NCBI GenBank assembly: GCA_025531455.1
Contig: JAMYHL010000007.1
Coordinates: forward strand, 62,001-126,000
Origin: Apiotrichum sp. Y4204
Taxonomy: Eukaryota > Basidiomycota > Tremellomycetes > Trichosporonales > Trichosporonaceae
Direction: 5' to 3'
DNA: 64,000 nt
The notes below the pieces were generated by a model. It saw nothing but the letters and a program-made list of their open reading frames with translations, did not search any database and was not told the origin of the DNA. Of this stretch, positions 1 to 9,514 are shown piece by piece (the stretch's first letter is position 1; every line of letters starts with the position of its first letter). The position numbers and the translations under genes were made by a program.

Positions 1-968
1 AGAACGGTTGTGCTGTATTTGTAAGGATAAGAGCACAGCAGGTGGATGAGGACAGACAGAAGGACGTGACATACAAGAGATTGTCAGTGGCAACCCCGGT
101 GATGGCCGACGGGCTGGACGAATGTTGGCATTATTTATTCGAGGCAGCCGTGTGCAGTGAAATGACGTCACGAACCTTCAGCTGTGCTATGTGCTCCATT
201 GCTCCAGATGGAACATCTGGACATCGAGAATCGATACAGCTCGAGGTACGGAGGTGTTGCATATGTATTGCATACTGTCCTCCTCACCTTGCTTGCCGCT
301 AATCACTCTCCGCTGCCAGTCCCTCACTCCTTTGTGCTGTCGTCGCCCAGTCACGCATCATCGTCGGGACTCGCCCCCTCTCGCGGCCCGTCGTTAGGTC
401 TCGCATCGCCACCCCTCGTTCCGCGCTTCGGCATGGTCGGGCTCGCTGCTCCCTCGCGTCTGGTAAAGAGTTGTCTGGTCGTGCCGAGCTGTCCGTCCAA
501 TCCGTTTCGTTCGTTGTTCCCCAGTAGCAGGGCAAAACGCCAGGGCTGATCTCTGCCCCACGGGGAAGATCGACTGCTCGGAGAATGCCGAACGATGCCG
601 GTCCGGCCCGGGTGTTGCCGTAAACCGACCGTATTAGGGCCCATTGTTGCATTGGGGGACAAGAACAATAGAACGGGGCTGAATGCAACTGGATGCCTCG
701 GTGATCTCATGATCTCATCCGTCACAGATAAGGTCCACAGATTCTCACACAGCACTGGATCACTAGAGCTACATCACAGCGTAAGGCGCCAGGCGCGTCC
801 GACGCCCTCGCCATTGGGTTCTAAGCTCACATCGTGGCTTGCTTCTCATCGCTTTGGTCTTTCTCATCATATCTCATCGAGTCAAGCAACTCTCTTCTCT
901 TTCATTCTCACTCGTCTCCCATAGTCTTTTTTCACTTTGCCACTTTCTCTCCTCCGCATTCGCCCAGC
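1..968. other. Intergenic; promoter side of the dehydrogenase gene
   Basis: Several overlapping open frames occur on both strands, but none shows a recognisable protein or consistent splice structure. The last 120 bases before the ATG at 969 are strongly pyrimidine-rich, as in many basidiomycete 5' leaders. A perfect CRE palindrome lies near the left end. Confidence 0.5.
163..170. promoter_or_regulatory. CRE/ATF-type palindrome TGACGTCA
   Basis: This is an exact 8-bp palindrome matching the ATF/CREB bZIP consensus. It lies about 800 bp before the dehydrogenase ATG, so its target is uncertain. The match is seen directly; function is inference. Confidence 0.3.
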
Positions 969-2051
969 ATGACCAAGGACTCGATGAAAGCCGCGCGCTA
1001 CCACAAGCGCGGGGACATCCGCATCGAGACCGTCCCGATCCCGACCGTCAAGCCCGGCACGGTGGGTATTGACGTTGCCTACTGCGGGATCTGCGGCACC
1101 GACCTGCACGAGTACGTCGATGGGCCCATCTTCATCCCGCCGGCGGGGTGCCCGCACGCGCTGTCTGGCGAGTGTGCGCCGCTCGTAATGGGCCACGAAA
1201 TGTCTGGCACCATCTACGAGGTCGGAGAGGGGATCACTGATCTCAAGGTTGGTGACCACGTCATTGTCGAGCCGTACATTATCGATGACAAGGTCGACAC
1301 ATCCACCAACAACGACACGTACCATCTCTCGAAGAACATGTCGTTTATCGGCCTCGGCGGCGGCGGCGGCGGTCTCTCGGAGAAGATTGTCGTAAAGCGC
1401 CGCTGGGTCCACCCCATTGGACCCGACATTCCGCTGGACCAGGCTGCGCTGATTGAGCCCCTCTCCGTTGGATATCACGCGTTCAAGCGTTCCGGCGGCA
1501 AAAAGGGCGACTTTGCATTTATCACGGGTGCTGGCCCGATTGGCCTGCTGACTGCTGCGGTGCTCAAGGCCGAGGGCATCACCGTCGCGATCTCGGAACC
1601 GTCGCCACTTCGCCGGAAGAAGGCGCTGGACACGGGCGTCGCGGCACATGTGTTTGATCCGCGCGAAGCCGACGTCCCCGCGGAGATTATCAAGCTCACG
1701 AACGGTGTGGGTGCCGATCTCGGGTTCGAGTGCACGTCCGTTCAGCCGGCGTTCGACGCCATAGTCGATGCGCTCAAGCCGTCGGGCGTGTGCGTCGTCG
1801 TGTCTATCTGGGGCGCGCCCGCCAGCCTCAACATGGGCAAGCTCGTGCTCAAGGAGCTCGATATCCGCGGCACGATCGCGTACGTCAACTCGCACCCTGC
1901 CGCCATCAAGCTCGTCCAGGAGGGCAAAGTCGATCTCAAGCCGTTCATCACCGGCGTCATTGGTCTCGACAACCTCATTGCCGACGGCTTCGAGACACTC
2001 GTTCACCGTAACGAGACCGCCGTCAAGATCCTCGTGGATCCCCGCAAGTAG
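969..2051 (+). CDS. Zinc-type medium-chain alcohol dehydrogenase, (R,R)-butanediol dehydrogenase-like
   Basis: Single exon, 360 aa, cytosolic. It likely oxidises 2,3-butanediol or a related secondary alcohol with NAD(P). The ATG at 969 was chosen because the upstream in-frame extension is pyrimidine-rich leader without family similarity. The catalytic-zinc half is present: ICGTDLHEY (Cys42, His47) and GHE (His76-Glu77), followed by EPLSVGYHA. The Rossmann glycines are in GAGPIGLL near residue 180. The loop that carries four structural-zinc cysteines in yeast Bdh1 and many relatives has no cysteine here (about residues 90-140) and is replaced by a short loop followed by a Gly-rich run GLGGGGGG. 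Length is normal for the family. It could equally be a sorbitol/xylitol-type MDR enzyme; substrate cannot be told from sequence. Confidence 0.9.
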   Translation: MTKDSMKAARYHKRGDIRIETVPIPTVKPGTVGIDVAYCGICGTDLHEYVDGPIFIPPAGCPHALSGECAPLVMGHEMSGTIYEVGEGITDLKVGDHVIVEPYIIDDKVDTSTNNDTYHLSKNMSFIGLGGGGGGLSEKIVVKRRWVHPIGPDIPLDQAALIEPLSVGYHAFKRSGGKKGDFAFITGAGPIGLLTAAVLKAEGITVAISEPSPLRRKKALDTGVAAHVFDPREADVPAEIIKLTNGVGADLGFECTSVQPAFDAIVDALKPSGVCVVVSIWGAPASLNMGKLVLKELDIRGTIAYVNSHPAAIKLVQEGKVDLKPFITGVIGLDNLIADGFETLVHRNETAVKILVDPRK

Positions 2052-2485
2052 TGGGTTGCAGGTCAACCATGGAGAAGATATAGCAGACAACAGGCTAGTG
2101 GAGGAAGTCAGAAGGAAAGATGTAATAAAACGGTGCAAGTTAGACTTGATGGTAGCATCTAACAGTTCTCGCTGCAGTAGCGTGCATGCTCGCCACTCTC
2201 CACATCGGTATCAGTTGCGCCTGTGACACCATTATGGAGACGGGTTCTATAGCGATCAAGTGCAACGTCCTCTAAGCTTCATACGTCTACTTTTTGCCCT
2301 TCAAACTTCCAGAGAGCTAGAGATCGCAGAGGGACCAATAGACAGAAGCAAGTCCTCAACGAGGATGATGTGGATACAGCTACCGCACACAATTGGATGG
2401 GATCTGGAACCCAGCGCCAACGCTCCTTGTCCCACCGCTTCCCTGGTCGTCACCCCAGGTTGCATGAACAACAAAAGAGTCTCAA
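2052..2485. other. Convergent 3' intergenic stretch
   Basis: This lies between the dehydrogenase stop and the C-terminal end of the F-box relic on the other strand. No gene, repeat or RNA was recognised. Confidence 0.4.
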
Positions 2486-3350
2486 TCACCACAAAGTTTG
2501 CAGTCTGGACACTCGTCGTTGATTTTGCCTTTTCTTCCTGTTGATGCTGACATACAGAGCGGCGCGAGTTTCAGGAGGCGGAGAAAGCTCGAAACCAATG
2601 GGAAAGTGGTAGAGCGCAAACACGTGATACTCGTCGGGGAGTTGGTGAACAGTTCCATGCCGGAGTATCCAGGATGGCGAGACGCCATGAAAGGTCAAGG
2701 AGCAAATGTGACGCGCGGGAAGAAGGGGTAGCCGTCTCTGGCTCCATTCCCCCTGGACGCATATGTCGACGCGGTCGAAGATTACAACATCATCACGCTC
2801 AGGCAGATGAGTATCCGAGAGTGGATCCATTGCAGCGTTGCCAAGCGCTTCGATAATGAGGCTCTTGACATTGGGAAAGAGGGGTGTGTTCGGCAACGAA
2901 ACGTCCCAGAGTTGCCTGTATGTGGTAATCGTGTCTGGAGGGGGATAAAGATGTAAATGCTGCACGAATCGAAAAACGCTGTTGAGCCCGATCGGTAAGA
3001 CGGCAGACCCCCTGTCGGCGCATCCCTTGAATGCGTGTCTGCGTGTACGTCGGTGCTGGGGTAAGAGGGCCCCGTCAAGGAGGCGGCGAAGCTGGTCCTC
3101 GTTGAGGGCCCTATCATTATCGGGTTCAAGAGGTGAGCAAATGGCGTCGAGGAGTTCATCTGGCAGGACTGGGGGCTCGCTGGTAGATCAAACGGGTTTC
3201 CTGGGTAGGAGATCCGTCGTTGAGCTCTTTAAGAATGGCGTCAATCTGCGCTTCGAAGGTACAGAGCTGCGACAAAAGATCGTGAAAAGTAAGTAGTGAG
3301 GTGAAGTGTCCGATTTCTCGATTCACCTTTGTGGACTTTGTTTGGCCTCT
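2486..3350 (-). pseudogene. F-box-like protein relic with a frameshift
   Basis: On the minus strand two consecutive frames read as one protein but are out of register. The N-terminal frame (about 3350 to 3185) gives IGHFTSLLTFHDLLSQL then AILKELNDGSP. The second frame (about 3195 to 2486) starts with an F-box-like LPDELLDAIC and continues through LPIGLNSVFRFVQHLHLYPP and FPNVKSLIIEALGN, typical of F-box/leucine-rich proteins of this fungal group. The switch falls within about 3170-3195 and no GT..AG intron can bridge it. No ATG opens the N-terminal frame, and a TAA lies just upstream at 3351-3353. The right end stops at 2486. It is therefore a decayed copy, or a real gene with an assembly indel and an undetected 5' exon. 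Confidence 0.55.
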
Positions 3351-4360
3351 TTATCGCACTCGGCACCTGGGTCTCCAGGCCCAATCAGATTCCCGCTTCA
3401 CAATCTGATACTCGAAACAGTCAGGAAAACTGCCAGCCCTGACGCAGCAAACATTGAGCTTTGAGCATGCACACAGCTGTAGGAGATGAGATATCAATGC
3501 TTTCAACAGTTGAGCTATGTCAACACTTACGTTCTCAGACTTAGCAGCTGTCTAAACATCGGGGAGCATGTCTTGCAATGGACCGACTGTCAATTGAGTG
3601 CGCAATTTCTTCCTTCATAGAGAGGTGGCTGTTGACGGCGAAATACCAGCGCCCGTTAAAGGGAATTCAAGGTAAATAATGCAGCTGCGTAGCTGCGCCC
3701 ATTCTGACTGGCGACGCGCAAAGCGCACTGGGCAGGACTTTCGCAGAGTCCAGTCTCCCAAGGACACCGTAAGCTCAAACCTCCCTCGGTCTTCCAATTG
3801 CGACTAAGGCCCAAGTCCGTCCGACACCCGTCCGGCCGGAGAATGGTCAACGATCGCGATCGGCTGCGGCACCTGGGAGCGCTTAGTCACTACCAAACGT
3901 GCCTTGTACGCTCAATGAACGGAATGCGCAGCAGAGGCCCGACCGGGTACCTCTCTGACTCTGAATGGTCCGCGGTAGCCCCGATCCGTACATGTACAGC
4001 CGAGATCTCAGACAAGGGATATCTTGGCGTTTTTGGCCAGACCGCGGAGAGCTCTCCGATCCTCCAATCTTTGTATCGCACAGCAGGGTGGACCAGGGAA
4101 ACGTGGTGTGGTCGGGAGGGAAGGGTTAAGGGAGAGAGTGGAGTTCCGCAATGTGCCGGTGGCGTCCCAACCTTCTTGCCAATAGCCTTAATAGGCGAAA
4201 ACGGCCAAGAGCACATAAGCTCAGCCGCCGAGGGTCCAATTTTGTTTGACGTGCTGGTTGCCGAGATATGGCAATCGCAATGCACAATTGAGCGCCAGAC
4301 GCGACATCGCGACATCCGGCATTAAGTTTTCGCACGTGGTTGCTTAACCTCTGGCTCTGC

Positions 4361-4392
4361 GGGTCTCTGGGTCTCTGGGTCTCTGGATCTCT
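4361..4392. repeat. 8-bp tandem repeat GGGTCTCT x4
   Basis: Three exact copies are followed by a fourth with one change (GGATCTCT). It lies about 230 bp before the GH18 ATG. Confidence 0.85.
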
Positions 4393-4556
4393 GAGTTTCT
4401 TGAGCTCTTGCCCTCTTCATGAGCCTCTGCCCTCCTCTCAAGTTTTGTCAGATCTGAACGTACCTTGTTACCTCGGCACGGTCACTGCTGCGCTGCGCAG
4501 CAGGAAAGTCTCCGTCGGGATAGCATGGAGCTTGATCTATCATCTCGCGGTGTGGG

Positions 4557-4563
4557 TATAAAA
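4557..4563 (+). promoter_or_regulatory. TATA box (TATAAAA) of the GH18 gene
   Basis: A perfect TATA element lies 59 bp before the ATG at 4622, a usual spacing in this window. Confidence 0.6.
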
Positions 4564-4621
4564 CGATGGAGGGCTCGATTGAGGACTCGTCCCCACTCAC
4601 CGCTATCTGGAACTTGGCACA

Positions 4622-5859
4622 ATGCTCTTCGCTACCACTGCCCTCACAGTGTTTGCCACTATTGTGGCTGCCCAGAATGCCGCGGATACCAACGGCACTG
4701 TCTCGGGGAACAGCACGGCTACTCCCAACACCACTGTGGGCGGTAACGAGACGATCGCGGGCAACCAGACGACTGTGGGCAACCACACCGAGGGCAACCA
4801 CACCATTTCGGTCGCTCCGCTGATCCTCCACTCGTTCCTCAATGGTGAGTAGGATATGATTAGGCTCAAGTCGTCGCGCCTTCTAATCTCCGCAGAGACG
4901 ATGACCCCGGAGCAGTTCCCCAAGGCCAACACCACCGAGTTCAACCGTGTCTCCATTGCCGGCTGGCGCTCGCAGGAGCTCACCCGCGCCGCCCTCTCGT
5001 TTAACAACTACACTGCCGAGCAACGCAAGGCGATTGTCGACGACTACCACAACGCCCACAAGCTTCTCCGCGTCTCTGCCTTTGGCGCCAACGACAATGT
5101 CACCACCGACCAGAAGGACCCCGAGGAGCTGGCCCAGAACCTCGCCAAGTACGCCAACGACTACGGACTTGATGGCGTTGACATCAACTACGAGGGTGAG
5201 TCTCTCTTGGGATTGCTTAGCTAATCATAGACCGTGCGGCTGTGGCCTCCGGCGACGCTCTCGACTGGCTGAACAAGTTCCACTCCAAGCTCAAGTCTTC
5301 CCTCCAGCCCCAGGCAGTCATCACCTACTCGCCCATTGCCGACTTCTTCGCCAACCAGAACGACACCTGGGTTCAGTTCCTCTCGGGCGTCAAGGAGGAC
5401 GTTGACTGGATCAGCATTCAGTTCTACAACGGCGGTCGCTTCAACTACACCACTGCTGACCAGCTCTTCAATGACACCGGCAACCCCGCCTTCCCTTCCC
5501 GTGCGCGCATTGCCCAGCTCCTTGGCGTAAACGTCAACAAGATTGTCGTTCAGAAGCCTCTGCAGGAGAACCAGCCTGGATTCGTACCCGCTGTTGACCT
5601 CGGCAAGGCATTCTGCGAGCGCAATGTTACGTTCAACGGTATCTCTGTCTGGCGCATCGACTACCGTAACACCTCGATCTCCAACAACTTCATCAAGACC
5701 CTCCAAAACGCCACTTCGGCCTGTGGTGTCCTCCCCAATGGCACCACTGTTCCACCTGGCACCACCTCGAAGCCGGGATCCAAGCCCGGCAGCTCGGCAC
5801 AGCGTCTTGCCCCCGCTGCGGGAGCTCTTGTCATTGTTGCTGCGGCCCTCCTTTTCTAG
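4622..5859 (+). CDS. Secreted GPI-anchored GH18 chitinase-like protein
   Basis: Exons 4622-4844, 4896-5195 and 5231-5859 give 383 aa. Residues 1-17 are a signal peptide (MLFATTALTVFATIVAA). Residues 18-60 are an Asn/Thr-rich stretch with many N-x-T/S glycosylation sites (GNSTATPNTTVGGNETIAG). The GH18 barrel follows: the catalytic strand reads LDGVDINYED (residues 166-175), so the DxxDxDxE motif keeps both outer Asp residues and the proton-donor Glu174 but has Asn172 for the middle Asp. A Gly/Ser/Thr/Pro linker and a hydrophobic C-terminus (GALVIVAAALLF) predict a GPI anchor at the cell wall or membrane. Family knowledge points to chitin or chitooligosaccharide hydrolysis during wall remodelling. 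The Asn substitution may lower or change activity. The introns are 51 and 35 bp. Confidence 0.88.
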
Positions 5860-6062
5860 TCAAGGACGACTCATGGCTTTGAAACTGTAGAGTTTATAAC
5901 GAACTTTCGTAATGGCAGCTCTTATGCTTTACCCAATGTTGCAGCATCTCGAGAGCTTGCATATTTGGACGAGACAGCACTGAAAGAAAGAGCGCCGTGG
6001 ACCGCAACTGTGTACTGCGTCCAGCGGTGCTCAAAGAGGGAAACACGAAGAGGTCGCGCGGG

Positions 6063-6828
6063 CTACGCAATGACACAACTTGATCCCTTCGTTTCCTGCA
6101 CTTTAACCTCTCCGTAGTATTCGAGAGAGATGGCGCCATTGGTCGAGGCGACATTCGCAGTGTCCTCTATCTCGGTGGACGTAGTGTTATTGTCATCGGT
6201 ATCCCTGGGACTGATCCTGTATGTGGTCGACTTCGAATCTCCAGGCACGATAGTCGAGTTGCGCTTAACTTCAGGCGACATCTGGATGCTACCGATAACC
6301 GAACGAGTCGTCACCAGCCCGCAAAAGTCCCAGGGGAGGATAAGAACAACGCGGCCTGGCCATGTCAGTCAACAGACACACACGCTTGCGGCACTCACCG
6401 TTCGTTGTGTGACCCGCGATATTCACAGCTTGTCCTGGTTCCCTCACGGTTGTGATCTTAATGGCGCCATTGGTGGTCCTCACATCAACGCCGGCCTGGC
6501 GAGGAACAGTGCCTTGGAGGTGGACCGTGACCGTGATTGCGCCGTTTGTCGTCTTGAAAGTCACATCGGGTGCACTCTTGTTCTCGCCAATCTGGACTAC
6601 ATAGTCCCCGGAGATGCTGCCGTTCGTGCGCTGAACGACTCTAGTACCGGTGTCAGTACCCTCTTCTGAAGAGATGCAGCGGTCATCAGTGTCGCCGCCA
6701 CCCCAGAGCACTCACAGAGGAGCAACGGCACGCTGCGCATCCGGCGGAGGAACGGGGCGGGAAGTTGCCTGCTGAGTTGACTCGGTCTCCTCGTACGAAG
6801 GTGGAGGGGCGTCGGTGTGCTGGGTCAT
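6063..6828 (-). CDS. DUF4097-like (putative adhesin) repeat protein with a PPxY motif
   Basis: Exons 6716-6828, 6399-6640 and 6063-6355 (minus strand) give 215 aa. The N-terminus is Pro-rich and carries PPSY (residues 9-12), a PPxY-type WW-domain ligand. The body repeats a short unit with the signature TNG(A/S)I: RTNGSISGDY, TTNGAITVTVH, TTNGAIKITTV and STNGAISLEYYG, separated by about 30 residues as in the right-handed beta-helix of DUF4097/putative adhesin proteins. The second intron falls in a fifth unit, HTTNGR. No signal peptide is visible. The first intron has two AGs; the acceptor at 6641 was chosen because only it keeps the frame and it follows a TACTGAC branch point. Function is unknown; PPxY suggests contact with a Rsp5/Nedd4-type ubiquitin ligase, which is inference. 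Confidence 0.75.
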
Positions 6829-7560
6829 TGCCGTGTTAAGACTCAAGGATTAGCAGGAGTAGTGAATGAGGTAAGACTGTTGTGGCGAAGTGTTGCATTA
6901 AAAGAGGCTTCTGGACATTGTGGTAGGTGAGAAACACAACAGACCATTGACGGTGGCGAGCTCGGGCACAGCATTGCGCCCAGTGCACTGCAGATTCACG
7001 GATGTATTATTGCCGTTGCACCGATGTCCCACCCGATGTCCAACGCCTCTTTCAATTGATGAACGTGCGAGCGAGTGGCGGTGTATGGTGAGATAAGAAT
7101 AGACAACAAATCCGCCTGTCGCCATGAGTTAATCCGCTCTCATGTCCCATTGTTCTGGTCTCAGAGGCAACCGCGGATCCTAGATAATCACAGCGCCCGA
7201 AAGAGGACAGAAGAGTCGTGTTACAGATTGCTGATCCCCGATCGCTGACGCGGCGGAGGCATATCATTGGCCAGAGATTACTAGAAGTTGTTAACGTCAA
7301 CTCATGACGCGAATGCCGAAGGCCGACCACAGCTACAAGTGCAGCACCAGTGGCCGGTGTCCAGAACGTCCATTGCCGGGGGGCCGGGGGTGACCGACGA
7401 CGACAGCCACCAGCACTCGCCGACTGCCCCCAATGCCCGGGCACGACCGATGACGCCCCCCACCCCCGGTCTCTCATGAACGGTACAAATGCAGGTCAGT
7501 GTTTTCTCAACCTTCATCCTTCTGTCGGGGCTGTAGCTGCTACTCTTCACCTAACACATC
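6829..7560. other. Divergent promoter between the repeat protein and the cyt b5/ACAD gene
   Basis: This stretch separates two outward-facing genes. No coding frame or repeat is convincing in it. Confidence 0.4.
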
Positions 7561-9309
7561 ATGGTCAACCTCCAGAGTCTGTCACGCGACGAGGTGCAAC
7601 GGGTGAGCAGCAACAAACATACGGCCTGAGGAAACAACTCTGAAGTAACTCACACCACAGCACTGCAAGGATGGAGATCTCTGGATCATCATCGACACCT
7701 ATGTCTACGACTTGAGCAAGTTTGCAAAGATGCATCCAGGAGGCATCGGAGTCCTGCTTGATGGCAATATCGGTTAGTCTGCCAGGTGGTGGAGACCACG
7801 ATCCCACAATTGCACGGCAGTTAGCACACCCAACCATCGCTCCCACTTGGATCGCTGACAATCACTTCAGCCGGCAAGGACTGCACTACTGTGTTCTACT
7901 CCCTCCATCGCCATGAGGTACTCGTAAAGTATGAGCGCTTCAAGATCGGCCAGATTGCAGGGGAGATCCCCAAGATTAAACAGCCCAAGGGCAGCGATCT
8001 GTCTCGCGTCCCGTATGGCGAGCCAAACTGGCTGCGTTCGAACTGGCACAGTCCGTACTACAACGACGGCCACCGCCGTTTCCAGGTCGCCATGAGGGAG
8101 TTTGTCTCCACCTACATTCTGCCCGACGCCGACATGTGCGAGACCACCGGGAAACGTCCACCGCAGTCCGTGTTTGATGCGCAGGCCAAGCACTACATCC
8201 ACCACATGCGGCTTGGCCCCGGACCACACCTCGATGGCCTGACTCTTATGGGCGGGGTCAAGGGAGAGGACTTTGATATCTTCCAGTGAGCCAGCCTTCG
8301 ACAATAGACATTGCACACAGACTGACTTTGAAGTGAGCTCATCATGGCTCAAGAGTATGCTCGCGTAAGGGCTCGCGGCTACACGGATGCTCTCACCATC
8401 GGTATCTGCATGGGAGTCCCGCCCATCAAGAACTTTGCAAAGGAGCCCGTCAGGTCGCGTGCCCTTGCCGACCTCGTCGAGGGTGGTAAACTCGCCGCTC
8501 TCGCTATCACAGAGGCCTATGCTGGATCGCACGTTGCTGGCCTGCAGACTACCGCTACCAAGTCCGCTGACGGGTCCCACTGGGTTATCAACGGCACCAA
8601 GAAGTGGATCACTGGCGGGATGATGGCCGACTACTTCATTGTCGGCTGCCGCACAGGCAAAGACCTTACCGTTTTCCTCGTTGAGCGCACCGAAGGTCTC
8701 GAGACCAAACAGATCAAGGTGGCGTACAGCCAGGCGGCCGGCACTGCCTATGTCACGTTTGACAATGTCAAGGTACCTTCCGAGAACATGCTGGGCGAAG
8801 AGAACAAGGGCCTCTATGTCCTCCTCTCCAATTTCAACCACGAGCGATGGTATATTGCCGCGCTTTCAGTGGCCACCTCCCGAGCGATCACCGAGGAGTG
8901 TCTTCTCTGGGCGACCCAGCGCAAGGTGTTCGGCAAGCCGCTCATGGCGCAGCCCGTCGTGCGGCAGAACATTGCCAAGATGATTGCCAACGTTGAGGCG
9001 ATGCAGTCGTGGGTCGAGACAATCACATTCCAGATGAAGAACATGACCTACGATCAACAGTCGACGGAACTCGCGGGACCGCTCGGCATGCTCAAGGCGA
9101 CGTGCACGCGTGTCCAGCGCGACATTATCGCTGATGCTGTCAACGTCTTTGGTGGCCGCGGCATCACGCAGTCGGGCATGGGCAAGTTTATCGAATATGC
9201 GTGGCGCACCCACAAGACCGAGGCCGTGCCCGGCGGCGCTGAGGAAGTTCTTTTCGACCTGGGTGTGCGCCAGGCCATGAAGCACATGCCCGACGACCAG
9301 CGACTGTGA
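7561..9309 (+). CDS. Cytochrome b5 / acyl-CoA dehydrogenase fusion protein
   Basis: Exons 7561-7602, 7661-7772, 7871-8285 and 8334-9309 give 514 aa. Residues 15-75 form a cytochrome b5 haem domain with both axial histidines (His39 in HPGG and His64 in FYSLHRHEV). From about residue 95 onward is an acyl-CoA dehydrogenase: AITEAYAGSHV, FIVGCRTGKDL, the FAD contact region VFGGRGITQ and the C-terminal helix before HMPDDQRL. The third intron (8286-8333) was fixed by continuity: FDIF then HELIMAQEYARVRARGY. The enzyme oxidises an acyl-CoA at the alpha-beta bond with FAD, the haem domain presumably relaying electrons. The C-terminal tripeptide QRL is only near the PTS1 consensus. It sits tail-to-tail with an acyl-CoA synthetase, which supports a role in fatty-acid breakdown. 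Confidence 0.92.
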
Positions 9310-9514
9310 TTCTGGGGTTGGAACATGGGAAGTGGACATGGTTGTGAAGTATTAAAGAAATGCATTTGTCTTGGGTTTTCCAACATGCTTGTGAGTATGG
9401 GAGTGTTGTGCGTGTTACAGATACGATGGGTACTGAGTGAACAGGGGAGATACAGTGATTGCAACGTGTCCTCAAATCACTTTTTTACATGTTCCCATCC
9501 AATTCACAGCATGA

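Larger units (their letters stand above)
3351..4621. other. Intergenic; promoter region of the GH18 gene
   Basis: No supported gene. Open frames of 141-175 codons around 3800-4325 overlap each other on opposite strands and resemble nothing known. The stretch holds an 8-bp tandem repeat (4361-4392) and a TATA box (4557-4563). Confidence 0.45.

Noticed and set aside
882..2138. 418-codon minus-strand frame across the dehydrogenase
   Set aside because: Antisense shadow of a well-supported enzyme in GC-rich DNA.
3798..4325. 175-codon plus-strand frame overlapping a 141-codon minus frame
   Set aside because: Neither shows protein-like composition or a family; likely random frames.
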